39,197 bases of DNA from Clostridium sp. (GTDB lineage: Bacteria > Bacillota > Clostridia > Clostridiales > Clostridiaceae): contig NZ_JAUNLM010000018.1 of assembly GCF_030532265.1 (NCBI RefSeq), forward strand, positions 1 to 39,197. Direction: 5' to 3'. Positions 8,500 to 15,552 of this stretch are shown piece by piece (positions within the stretch are counted from its first letter, which is position 1; each line of letters starts with the position of its first letter). The notes under the pieces were generated by a model that was not told the DNA's origin, did not search any database, and worked only from the letters and a program-made list of their open reading frames with translations. Position numbers and translations under genes: made by a program.

Positions 8500-9576
8500 A
8501 TGGCAATTAAACATGGGGCTAATTTATTTGATTTAGCAAATGAATTAGGAATTAAAAAAGAAGATTTTTTAGACTTTAGTTCAAATATAAATCCGTTTGG
8601 AGCATCAGAAAAAGCAAAACAAGCTGTAATAGATAACATAAATATGGTTTCAATATATCCAGACCCAGAATATAAAGAACTTAAAAATGTAATTTCAGAT
8701 TATTGTAAGTGTAATTTTAAAAATATTATATTAGGAAGTGGAGCAACTGAATTAATATCTTCTTTTATAAAAGATATTAATCCTAAAAATGCAATGCTTT
8801 TATCTCCATCATATTCTGAGTATGAAAGAGAATTAAAAAAAATAGGCTGTAATATAATAAAATACTTTGCAAAAGAAGAAAATGATTTCGTAGTTGACTT
8901 AATTGATTTTAAAGAGAAGATAAGAAAATCAAAGGTTGATTTAATTATAATTTGTAATCCTAATAATCCAACAGGATTTGCATTTACACAAATAGAAATA
9001 GAAGAAATTTTAAAAAGTACAAATGCATTTGTTATGGTTGATGAAACTTATATTGAATTTACGAATAAGGAAGTTTATTCATCAACTAATTTAATTGATA
9101 AATATAAAAATTTATTTGTTATAAGAGGAACATCAAAATTTTTCTCAACTCCAGGAATAAGATTGGGTTATGGTCTTATATCAAATGAGGATGTAAGAGA
9201 TAACATATTAGATAAATTAGATTTATGGAATATAAATATTTTTGCAACTATCCTTGGAGAAGCTATGTTTAAAGATGAGAAGTATATAGAAAAAACAATT
9301 TTACATATGACTAATGAAAGAAATTATTTAAATAAAGAACTTAAAAATTTTAAAGATATAAAGGTATATGAAAGTAGAGGAAACTTTATATTATGTAAAA
9401 TTGAAAGAGCAGATATAACTTCTGAGGATATATATGATAAGTTAGCTAATAAAGGAATAATAATAAGAAACTGTTCTTCTTTTGAAGGTCTTAATAATAA
9501 ATTTTTTAGGGCTTGTGTTCTTAAGCATGATGAAAATGCTTTATTAATAAGGTATTTAAAAGAGATTCTAAAATAA
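8500..9576 (+). CDS. CobD-like PLP-dependent decarboxylase/aminotransferase
   Basis: A fold-type I PLP enzyme of 358 residues. The N-terminus (H-G-A-N near residue 5, then D-F-S-S-N-I-N-P-F-G at 25-34) is the signature of L-threonine-O-3-phosphate decarboxylase (CobD), which makes aminopropanol phosphate for cobalamin. The fold's residues are present: N-P-N-N-P-T-G (153-159), D181 in DETY, the PLP lysine K213 (TSKFF) and R221. Histidinol-phosphate aminotransferase (HisC) is the near alternative. No other cobalamin or histidine gene is nearby, so the physiological reaction is uncertain. AGGAGG precedes the ATG. The next gene, 65 bp on, has its own promoter. Confidence 0.78.
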   Translation: MAIKHGANLFDLANELGIKKEDFLDFSSNINPFGASEKAKQAVIDNINMVSIYPDPEYKELKNVISDYCKCNFKNIILGSGATELISSFIKDINPKNAMLLSPSYSEYERELKKIGCNIIKYFAKEENDFVVDLIDFKEKIRKSKVDLIIICNPNNPTGFAFTQIEIEEILKSTNAFVMVDETYIEFTNKEVYSSTNLIDKYKNLFVIRGTSKFFSTPGIRLGYGLISNEDVRDNILDKLDLWNINIFATILGEAMFKDEKYIEKTILHMTNERNYLNKELKNFKDIKVYESRGNFILCKIERADITSEDIYDKLANKGIIIRNCSSFEGLNNKFFRACVLKHDENALLIRYLKEILK

Positions 9577-9580
9577 AAGA

Positions 9581-9628
9581 TTTACATGTGTAAAATTATA
9601 CTTTATACTAGTGTATATACATTAGTAT
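9581..9628 (+). promoter_or_regulatory. Promoter with two palindromes before the ECF S-component gene
   Basis: TTTACA (9581-9586), 17 nt, TATACT (9604-9609) is a good SigA promoter. The -35 is half of a dyad, TTTACA-TG-TGTAAA (9581-9594). The -10 starts a second 24-bp dyad (9605-9628, arms ATACTAGTGTA / TACATTAGTAT, one wobble) that also covers the start of transcription. The arrangement is what a dimeric repressor would need. If the transporter is NiaX, the niacin repressor NiaR is the obvious candidate, but I could not compare the motif. Confidence 0.65.
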
Positions 9629-9641
9629 AGGGGGAGTATTT

Positions 9642-10181
9642 ATGAATAATAAAATTAAACAAATGGTATATGCTGCACTTTTAATAGCACTTGCAATTAT
9701 TATTCCGGTGCAGTTTAGCTTTTTAAAGATTTATATACCACCATTTAGTGCTACACTTTTTGCACATGTACCTATGTTTGTAGCAATTTTAATATCACCA
9801 ATGGTAGCAGTTGTTACAGGAATCGGATCAACGATTGGTTTTTTGATAGCAGGTATGCCAATGCCAGTAGTTTTTAGAGCTGCAACTCACATTGTGGTAG
9901 GATATTTTGGAGCAAAATATATTCAAAAGCATAAATCATATTTAAAAATGTCATTATTTACATCAATAATTCATGGTGGTCTTGAAGCATTAGTAGTTAT
10001 ACCATTTATAGGATTTGATATTTATCAATTAATAATAGTTACTGGAGTAGGAGCTGTTCTTCATCATATGATAGACAGTGCGTTAGGATATGGGCTTGTT
10101 AATGTAATGGCTAAAGGAAGAAATAAAAGTATTTATACTTTATTTGATAATGTAAAAGAAAAGAACGAAGTTGTAATGTAA
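9642..10181 (+). CDS. ECF transporter S component, NiaX-like (predicted niacin)
   Basis: An integral membrane substrate-binding subunit of an energy-coupling factor vitamin transporter; 179 residues with about five or six hydrophobic segments. It begins with the K-x-x-V-Y-A-A-L-L-I-A-L-A-I pattern of S components, which docks on the shared EcfT. The block with A-H-V-P-M-F-V-A-I-L-I-S-P and G-F-L-I-A-G-M-P resembles the NiaX family predicted to bring in niacin, although specificity is inferred from memory of the family. EcfA and EcfT are not in the window, as usual for group II ECF systems. GGGGGAG precedes the ATG; a terminator overlaps the stop codon. Confidence 0.72.
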   Translation: MNNKIKQMVYAALLIALAIIIPVQFSFLKIYIPPFSATLFAHVPMFVAILISPMVAVVTGIGSTIGFLIAGMPMPVVFRAATHIVVGYFGAKYIQKHKSYLKMSLFTSIIHGGLEALVVIPFIGFDIYQLIIVTGVGAVLHHMIDSALGYGLVNVMAKGRNKSIYTLFDNVKEKNEVVM

Positions 10182-10207
10182 GAGCTACTTTTTAAGTAGT
10201 TCTTTTT
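10180..10207 (+). terminator. Intrinsic terminator after the NiaX-like gene
   Basis: AAGAGCTACTT (10180-10190) pairs with AAGTAGTTCTT (10194-10204, one G-T pair) and is followed by Ts. The stem begins inside the stop codon. Confidence 0.85.
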
Positions 10208-10382
10208 ATATTAAAGTATTTTTCTTATTAATACAATTAAATATAAGAAAGTATATATTAAGATTAGTTTTTTGTTAAATTTGGAAGACGATAATAAATT
10301 TACTTTAAAATTATCTATGATTAAGTATATAATGAATATTGATACTTTTTTAGTAAATAAAATTTAGTATGAGGTAGTTATT

Positions 10383-12674
10383 TTGAGTAATATTATTTTA
10401 GATGAAGAAAGAAATATCTTAATAGAAAAAAGAAAATTAATAGATGAGGAGCTAAAACAAAAAGAAGAATATATAGAAGGTGTAAACAAGAAGTTTACAG
10501 AGCTTAGTAAAGCATTAAAGGGAAAGTATAATGCAGAGAAGGATACTACAGAAAAGGCTTTAAATTTAGCTAAAAAAGATATAGAAAAATATGAGGAAGC
10601 TTACAATACACCATATTTTGGTAGAGTTGATTTTAGAGAAAAGAGATCAGCTGATGTAGAACAGATATATATAGGAAAACATGGGATAAATAGCTCTGAA
10701 ACTGGAGATGAAATTGTAGTAGATTGGAGAGCACCAGTTGCAGATCTTTATTATAGTGGAACTGGGGGAGAAGCATATTATAAGGCACCAGCTGGAATAA
10801 TAGATGGGGAGTTATCTCTTAAAAGAAAGTTTTTATTTAATGATGAACGTGAATTGGAGAGAGTATTTGACGAGAGTATAAATGAAATAATGATAAATGG
10901 TGAAGAAGGTCAAGGTCTTGTTGATGAATTCCTTAAAATAAATCTTGAAGAAAGCAGAGGAAAAAAGCTTAAAGATGTTGTTGCTACAATTCAAAAGGAA
11001 CAAAATGAGATAATAAGATGGCCAAGAAATCTTCCTATAATCGTTCAAGGTTCAGCAGGTTCAGGTAAAACTACAATAGCACTTCATAGACTTGCTTATT
11101 TAATATATAGATATAAAGAAAATATGAGTGGAGAAGATATATTGGTTCTTGCTCCAAATAAATTATTTTTAGATTATATTTCTGAAATACTACCAAACCT
11201 TGGTGCTCATGAAGTAAAACAGAGTACATTTGAGGATTTAGTAAAATCAAAGGCTAAAATTAAAAGAAAAATATATAATAAAGATGAAAAAATAAAAAAC
11301 ATTATGGAAGAAACTGATGAAGAGAAGAAAAAGTTAATAGTAAATTCAGCAAAACTTAGAGGATCATTAGCTTTTAAAGTAATGCTTGATAGATATATTA
11401 CTTTATTAGAAAGCAAAGCATTAGATATAAAGGATATAGAAATTGCAGGTCAAGTTATTTTTACAAGAAAAGAAATAATGAAATTATATTTAAAGGATTT
11501 AAAGGCATATCCAATAAATAAAAGAAAAGATGAAATAAAAAGATATTTAAGTTTAAAACTTAAGGAAAGAATATTAGCTGTTATACAAAAGGTTGATAAA
11601 GCTTGGGATATAAAAATAAAAGATATAAAGATGGAAGAGGGGGATTCAGAAGCTAGAAGAAATAAACTTATACAAGTTTATGATGAAAGAGATAAAGTTA
11701 AAGAAAATATTAAAAAGAATGGAAAAAATGCATTAAATGAGTATTTTAAGGCATGGAGAGGAATAAGCTCAACTGACATATATAAAGGATTTTTCAATGA
11801 CGAAGATCTTTTTGATATAGCAACAGATGATAAAATTCCAGAAGTTCTTGCTGATTTTATGAAAAAAGAATTTAATGAAAGATATGAAGCTGGTTTTGTA
11901 GATGAAGATGATTTAGCAGCAATATTATATATAAGAGTTTTATTAGAGGGAATAGATGACTCTGAGAAGTTTAAACATATAGTTGTAGATGAAGCTCAAG
12001 ATTATAGTCCATTTCAAATTTATTTAGTAAATGAATTAGCACGAGGAAATTCTTTAACTTTAGTTGGAGATTTAGCACAAGGCATATATTATTATAAAGG
12101 ATTAAAGAAATGGGAAGATGTAACAGAAGGACTTTTTAAAGGTAAAGCTACCTTTATAAGTTTAAGTCAAAGTTATCGTTCAACAGTAGAAATTATAGAT
12201 TTTGCAAAAGAAGCATTAAAAGCTCAAAATTTAGGACTTAAAGATTCTATACCGGTATTAAGACACGGTATGGAGCCTAAAATAATAAAAGTAAAAGATG
12301 ATATAGAAATTTCTGAAAAGGTAGATGAAATAATAAAAAAGACTCACCAAGAAGGAAAAAGTGTTGTTGCTTTAATAACAAAAGATTCGAATGAAGCTGA
12401 AAAGCTTGAGAAGATTTTAAAGAAAAAAAGTAAGAATAAGTTTCAAAGGATAAAAGGAAAAGAAAAAGAAACTAAATCTGATAACATTATAATCCCATCT
12501 TATTTAACTAAAGGATTAGAATTTGATTGTAGTATAATTTATAATCCAAGTGATAAAAATTATGATGGAAATAGTACACTAGATCAAAGATTATTATATG
12601 TTTCTTTAACTAGAGCACTTCATACAGAATATATATTAGAATTAGATAATATAACAAATCTTATAAAAAAATAA
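10383..12674 (+). CDS. helD: RNA polymerase recycling motor HelD
   Basis: A UvrD/Rep-like superfamily 1 ATPase that binds RNA polymerase and frees it from stalled or post-termination complexes. 763 residues, close to Bacillus HelD. The N-terminal 70 residues are a charged coiled coil, which in HelD enters the polymerase secondary channel. Walker A is G-S-A-G-S-G-K-T (223-230), Walker B is D-E-A-Q-D (536-540), and the C-terminal helicase motif V-S-L-T-R-A-L-H is near the end. The start is TTG with GAGGTAG 5 nt upstream. Monocistronic with a strong terminator. It shares the window with 6S RNA, another regulator of RNA polymerase. Confidence 0.9.
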   Translation: MSNIILDEERNILIEKRKLIDEELKQKEEYIEGVNKKFTELSKALKGKYNAEKDTTEKALNLAKKDIEKYEEAYNTPYFGRVDFREKRSADVEQIYIGKHGINSSETGDEIVVDWRAPVADLYYSGTGGEAYYKAPAGIIDGELSLKRKFLFNDERELERVFDESINEIMINGEEGQGLVDEFLKINLEESRGKKLKDVVATIQKEQNEIIRWPRNLPIIVQGSAGSGKTTIALHRLAYLIYRYKENMSGEDILVLAPNKLFLDYISEILPNLGAHEVKQSTFEDLVKSKAKIKRKIYNKDEKIKNIMEETDEEKKKLIVNSAKLRGSLAFKVMLDRYITLLESKALDIKDIEIAGQVIFTRKEIMKLYLKDLKAYPINKRKDEIKRYLSLKLKERILAVIQKVDKAWDIKIKDIKMEEGDSEARRNKLIQVYDERDKVKENIKKNGKNALNEYFKAWRGISSTDIYKGFFNDEDLFDIATDDKIPEVLADFMKKEFNERYEAGFVDEDDLAAILYIRVLLEGIDDSEKFKHIVVDEAQDYSPFQIYLVNELARGNSLTLVGDLAQGIYYYKGLKKWEDVTEGLFKGKATFISLSQSYRSTVEIIDFAKEALKAQNLGLKDSIPVLRHGMEPKIIKVKDDIEISEKVDEIIKKTHQEGKSVVALITKDSNEAEKLEKILKKKSKNKFQRIKGKEKETKSDNIIIPSYLTKGLEFDCSIIYNPSDKNYDGNSTLDQRLLYVSLTRALHTEYILELDNITNLIKK

Positions 12675-12686
12675 ATGGGTTAAAAT

Positions 12687-12724
12687 AAAAAAGAGTTAGA
12701 ATATAAAATATCTAACTCTTTTTT
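12687..12724 (+). terminator. Intrinsic terminator of helD
   Basis: AAAAAAGAGTTAGA (12687-12700) pairs perfectly with TCTAACTCTTTTTT (12711-12724), 10-nt loop. Confidence 0.92.
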
Positions 12725-12804
12725 AAAATTACCTATATTAGGTTTGTGTTTATAATAAAATGTATTTATAATAAGAAAAGAATATACAGTAGGAGGATAA
12801 TTTA

Positions 12805-13047
12805 ATGGAAGAAAAAGAGATAATGTCTTTTAAAGATGAAGATGGAAATAAAGTTGATTTTGAAGCAGTAGCAAGAATATTTCTTGATGAAAAAGAATAT
12901 TTACTACTAACACCAGTAGAGGAAGAAGCTGAAGATATATTTATATTTAGAATAGACAAGACAGATGATAAAGAGGAATTAAATCTTGTAGAAGATGATA
13001 AAGAATTTATCGCTGTAAAAAAAGAATATAAGAAGCTTTTATACTAA
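12805..13047 (+). CDS. DUF1292 family protein
   Basis: An 80-residue acidic cytoplasmic protein. The pattern [12 protein letters not shown] followed by Y-L-L-L-T-P-V and a final I-A-V-K-K-E-Y matches DUF1292 (YrzB-like), a short conserved Firmicute family of unknown function. AGGAGG lies 8 nt before the ATG. A TATAAT at 12751-12756 with a weak -35 may be its promoter. The acidic gene that follows starts 17 bp downstream with its own ribosome site, so the two are probably co-transcribed. Confidence 0.78.
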   Translation: MEEKEIMSFKDEDGNKVDFEAVARIFLDEKEYLLLTPVEEEAEDIFIFRIDKTDDKEELNLVEDDKEFIAVKKEYKKLLY

Positions 13048-13064
13048 GGAGAGTGTTAATATAA

Positions 13065-13460
13065 ATGAACGCTTTTGAAATATCACAAAGATTAGAACAA
13101 GAAGGATTAACTGAAATTGAAGAAATATTAGTAGAAGATGATAAAGTTATTTTAGAATTTTTTTATGATTTTGATAGAGAAGAGCTTAATGCTGCTAGAG
13201 CTTATGCGAATGAAGAAAGTGATTTAGAAGAAGATAGTAATGAATGGAAAGTAGATTGGTACATACCATATTTATTAGATATAGCAAGAGATAATATAGA
13301 AAATATAATTGAAGAAGTAAGTGATGAATTAGAAATTTCAGGAGTATTCCATGAAGTAAAAATAGATGGAAATAATAATGAATACATAAAGTTTATTGCT
13401 GCGTTTTGTACAGATGACTTTGATATGGAATTAGAAGAAGTGTTAAACGATTACTTATAA
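13065..13460 (+). CDS. Acidic hypothetical protein
   Basis: 131 residues, very acidic (many Glu and Asp), no signal peptide and no membrane segment. I do not recognise the family. The pattern of short hydrophobic stretches separated by acidic turns suggests a small alpha/beta cytoplasmic fold. GGAGAG precedes the ATG after an 11-nt gap. It is probably co-transcribed with the DUF1292 gene and ends 36 bp before the -35 of the 6S RNA gene. No independent clue to function. Confidence 0.7.
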   Translation: MNAFEISQRLEQEGLTEIEEILVEDDKVILEFFYDFDREELNAARAYANEESDLEEDSNEWKVDWYIPYLLDIARDNIENIIEEVSDELEISGVFHEVKIDGNNNEYIKFIAAFCTDDFDMELEEVLNDYL

Positions 13461-13496
13461 TAAATTAAAGGGTTTTTAAGTATATATAAAAACTAC

Positions 13497-13524
13497 TTGA
13501 ATTCAAAAAAAATTGTGCTATAAT
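13497..13524 (+). promoter_or_regulatory. SigA promoter of 6S RNA
   Basis: TTGAAT (13497-13502), 16 nt, perfect TATAAT (13519-13524). Transcription should start near 13531. Confidence 0.8.
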
Positions 13525-13530
13525 TAAAAC

Positions 13531-13747
13531 ATAACATACCTGAGATGTTCGCCAAGCTTATCGTATTCAACCTACATATGAGATACGGGATTTGCGATAT
13601 TATTATTGATGTCGGGCTTCAAGCATTTAGCTTCATATTATGACGGAAGATGGCAGAGAGGTAATATGAGCAGAACCCACCTGCGAGGAGCAGGTTTTGA
13701 ATATATAAGCAAACGGCATGTTGGGGTGCTATATAATTACAGAAATT
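13531..13747 (+). ncRNA. ssrS: 6S RNA
   Basis: Regulatory RNA that mimics an open promoter and sequesters the housekeeping RNA polymerase holoenzyme. The 5' strand carries CCTGAGATGTTCGC, nearly the same as the 5' end of the E. coli 6S RNA as I recall it, and the 3' strand has the matching GGCATGTTGGGGTGC. Inside, GCTTAT (13556-13561) pairs with ATAAGC (13705-13710) and TATTCAA (13564-13570) with TTGAATA (13697-13703). ACCTGC/GCAGGT (13679-13695) forms the hairpin on the 3' side of the central bubble, and CATATTA/TAATATG makes the apical stem. It has its own promoter and terminator, and the GC content is clearly above its surroundings. The exact 3' end is approximate. Confidence 0.88.
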
Positions 13748-13773
13748 AATACCTCTTTTGAGGTATTTTTTTT
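13748..13773 (+). terminator. Terminator of 6S RNA
   Basis: AATACCTC (13748-13755), loop TTTT, GAGGTATT (13760-13767), then a run of eight Ts. Confidence 0.93.
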
Positions 13774-13780
13774 GTACTTT

Positions 13781-13820
13781 TTTAAAATAAATGGAGTATC
13801 TTAACTCCATTTATTTTAAA
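13781..13820. terminator. 17-bp hairpin between 6S RNA and the Spo0E-like gene
   Basis: TTTAAAATAAATGGAGT (13781-13797) pairs perfectly with 13804-13820 around a 6-nt loop. Read on the minus strand, the core ATGGAGT stem is followed by TTATTTT, so it probably terminates the convergent Spo0E-like gene. Confidence 0.75.
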
Positions 13821-13828
13821 AAAAGTTT

Positions 13829-14032
13829 TTAAGCTGCTAGTTTATTGAAGGTTTTTACTTTGTAATTTCTTTTGTGAATTTTATAAAGATGACATTGGTA
13901 TGTGCTTATATCTTTGTCCAAATTTTGAGAAAGTATGACAATAAGTTTATTAGAAGGATTTATAAATTTTAGTAGTAGATTTAATAAAAATTTTCTGTAT
14001 TTTATTCTTTTTTTTATCTTTTTTACCGTCAT
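13829..14032 (-). CDS. Small Spo0E-like aspartyl-phosphate phosphatase
   Basis: A 67-residue basic protein. The stretch I-V-I-L-S-Q-N-L-D-K-D-I-S-T-Y-Q is the signature of the Spo0E-like family (S-Q-x-L-D-x-x-I-x-x-Y), which dephosphorylates Spo0A~P and restrains sporulation. The preceding helix 1 is also there, as expected for this two-helix fold. The start is the ATG at 14032, because GAGG lies 8 nt upstream; the GTG at 14041 overlaps that site. It has its own extended -10 promoter and shares a hairpin terminator with the 6S RNA side. The very basic N- and C-termini are unusual. Family call by motif only; target not shown. Confidence 0.68.
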   Translation of the reverse strand: MTVKKIKKRIKYRKFLLNLLLKFINPSNKLIVILSQNLDKDISTYQCHLYKIHKRNYKVKTFNKLAA

Positions 14033-14073
14033 AAACAACACCTCATCTGTAAAATAAATGTATTTATAGTCAT

Positions 14074-14101
14074 ATTATAACAGTTATTGGAAATAAGTAA
14101 A
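14074..14101 (-). promoter_or_regulatory. Promoter of the Spo0E-like gene
   Basis: Minus strand TTTACT (14101-14096), 16 nt, TATAAT (14079-14074) with an upstream TG making an extended -10 (TGTTATAAT). About 42 nt before the start codon. Confidence 0.68.
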
Positions 14102-14204
14102 TTAAAATAAAAGTACAAATATTTACAAAAATATATATTAAATATTATAAAAATAGAATAAAATCAGTATAAAATAGATTAATATAAGTGAATAAAATTT
14201 AATT

Positions 14205-14211
14205 TGTCGAA
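14205..14211 (+). promoter_or_regulatory. Candidate Spo0A box
   Basis: Exact TGTCGAA heptamer (0A-box consensus) between the Spo0E-like gene and the DUF896-hprK operon. A single 7-mer is weak evidence. Confidence 0.35.
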
Positions 14212-14280
14212 AAATAAAAATAAAATATTTATTAAAATGTAAATAAGTTGTGTAAAACTTTAAATCAATAGTTATTAAAG

Positions 14281-14309
14281 TTGATTAAACAGTTATTTAT
14301 AGGTAAAAT
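14281..14309 (+). promoter_or_regulatory. SigA promoter of the DUF896-hprK operon
   Basis: TTGATT (14281-14286), 17 nt, TAAAAT (14304-14309), about 45 nt before the DUF896 start. Confidence 0.65.
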
Positions 14310-14353
14310 AAACATAAGTATAAATAAAAAGTTTTCAAGGAGTGACTAAATTA

Positions 14354-14560
14354 ATGAATACTAAAGATATGAATGTAGATGAAATGAAGATAGATGATGT
14401 TATAGAGAAAATAAATGAAATATATAAAAAAAGTAAAGAAGAAGGATTAACAGAAGACGAAAAAGAATTACAACAAAAGTTAAGAAGAAGATATATAGAT
14501 AGTGTTAAAGCTAATTTTAAGGCTCAACTTAGTGGGATAGAGCCTAAGAAAAAGAAATAA
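14354..14560 (+). CDS. DUF896 (YnzC-like) protein
   Basis: 68 residues, all helix. I-E-K-I-N-E-I-Y-K-K-S-K-E-E-G-L-T-E-D-E, then L-R-R-R-Y-I-D-S-V-K-A-N-F-K and a basic tail fit DUF896/UPF0291, represented by B. subtilis YnzC (function unknown; some members are under LexA control). The ATG at 14354 is preferred because AAGGAG overlaps the upstream in-frame GTG at 14342. The stop is 12 bp before hprK, so it is the leader gene of an hprK operon. Confidence 0.8.
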   Translation: MNTKDMNVDEMKIDDVIEKINEIYKKSKEEGLTEDEKELQQKLRRRYIDSVKANFKAQLSGIEPKKKK

Positions 14561-14572
14561 AGGGTGATTGTG

Positions 14573-15481
14573 ATGGCGGTAACTGTTGAAAAGTTAATTA
14601 AAGATTTTAATTTGGAAGTTTTAGTAGAAGGCAATCCAGAAGAGGTAATAAGTGTAAGTGATGTAAATAGACCTGGACTTCAGTTATCAGGTTTCTATAA
14701 TTATTTTACTCCAGAGAGAATACAAATTATTGGAAAAGCTGAGTGGAGCTTCTTAGATGATATGCAAGTTGAACTAAGAAGAAAAAGACTAAAAAAATAT
14801 TTTAGTTTTAATATGAAATGTGTAATTATAACAAGGGGAATTGAACCACATGAAGAACTAATAAAATATGCACAAAAACAAAATATTTGGGTTTTAAGAA
14901 GTAATTTAGTTACAACTAAGTTTATTAGTAAACTTACAGTATATATGTCAGATAAACTTGCACCTGAAACTAGACTACATGGAGTTTTGGTAGACGTTTA
15001 CGGAATTGGTATACTTATAACTGGTGAAAGTGGAATTGGCAAAAGCGAAGTTGCTCTTGAGCTTATAAAAAGAGGTCATAGATTGGTAACAGATGATGCC
15101 GTTGATATAAAAGAAACCGATGGGGAGCTTATAGGATCATCACCAAGGATAACTATAGGAATGCTTGAAGTTAGAGGTATAGGAATTATTGATGTATCAG
15201 CATTATATGGCTTAAGTTCAATACTTCAACAAAAGGATATAAAACTTGTAATGCATTTTGAACATTGGAAAAATGATGGAGATTATGATAGACTTGGAAC
15301 TGACTATGAATATATGGATATTCTTGGTGTTCCTGTTAGAAAACTAACTGTACCAATAAGACCAGGAAGAAATATTGCTGTAATAATTGAAGCAGCGGCT
15401 GTAAACTTTAGGTATGCACTTATGTCTAATGAAACACCAGTAGATATAATTGAAAGTAGAATGGGCGAAATTAGTGATTAA
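14573..15481 (+). CDS. hprK: HPr kinase/phosphorylase
   Basis: Bifunctional enzyme that phosphorylates HPr of the sugar PTS on a serine and reverses it by phosphorolysis, setting CcpA-dependent carbon catabolite repression. 302 residues. The N-terminal half is the HprK_N domain. The kinase domain has Walker A G-E-S-G-I-G-K-S (151-158), R-L-V-T-D-D-A-V-D (the catalytic/proton-relay Asp) and the family signature E-V-R-G-I-G-I-I-D-V. The start is ATG at 14573, since AAAGGGTG lies about 8 nt upstream and overlaps the GTG at 14564. Translationally close to DUF896; 71 bp before the aminopeptidase gene. Confidence 0.95.
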   Translation: MAVTVEKLIKDFNLEVLVEGNPEEVISVSDVNRPGLQLSGFYNYFTPERIQIIGKAEWSFLDDMQVELRRKRLKKYFSFNMKCVIITRGIEPHEELIKYAQKQNIWVLRSNLVTTKFISKLTVYMSDKLAPETRLHGVLVDVYGIGILITGESGIGKSEVALELIKRGHRLVTDDAVDIKETDGELIGSSPRITIGMLEVRGIGIIDVSALYGLSSILQQKDIKLVMHFEHWKNDGDYDRLGTDYEYMDILGVPVRKLTVPIRPGRNIAVIIEAAAVNFRYALMSNETPVDIIESRMGEISD

Positions 15482-15552
15482 GATTAGTATTAAATCTATT
15501 TGTTAGATAATAATATTATATAAGCAAGTTAATAAAAAGGGAGGCACTAAAA

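Larger units (their letters stand above)
14033..14353. other. Divergent intergenic region, Spo0E-like gene / DUF896-hprK
   Basis: 320 bp, very AT-rich, without a gene. It contains the minus promoter at 14074-14101, the plus promoter at 14281-14309 and a single exact Spo0A-box heptamer. I see nothing else in the remaining sequence. Confidence 0.6.

Noticed and set aside
13619-13810. Minus-strand ORF of 63 codons
   Set aside because: It lies across the 6S RNA and its terminator, with no ribosome site.
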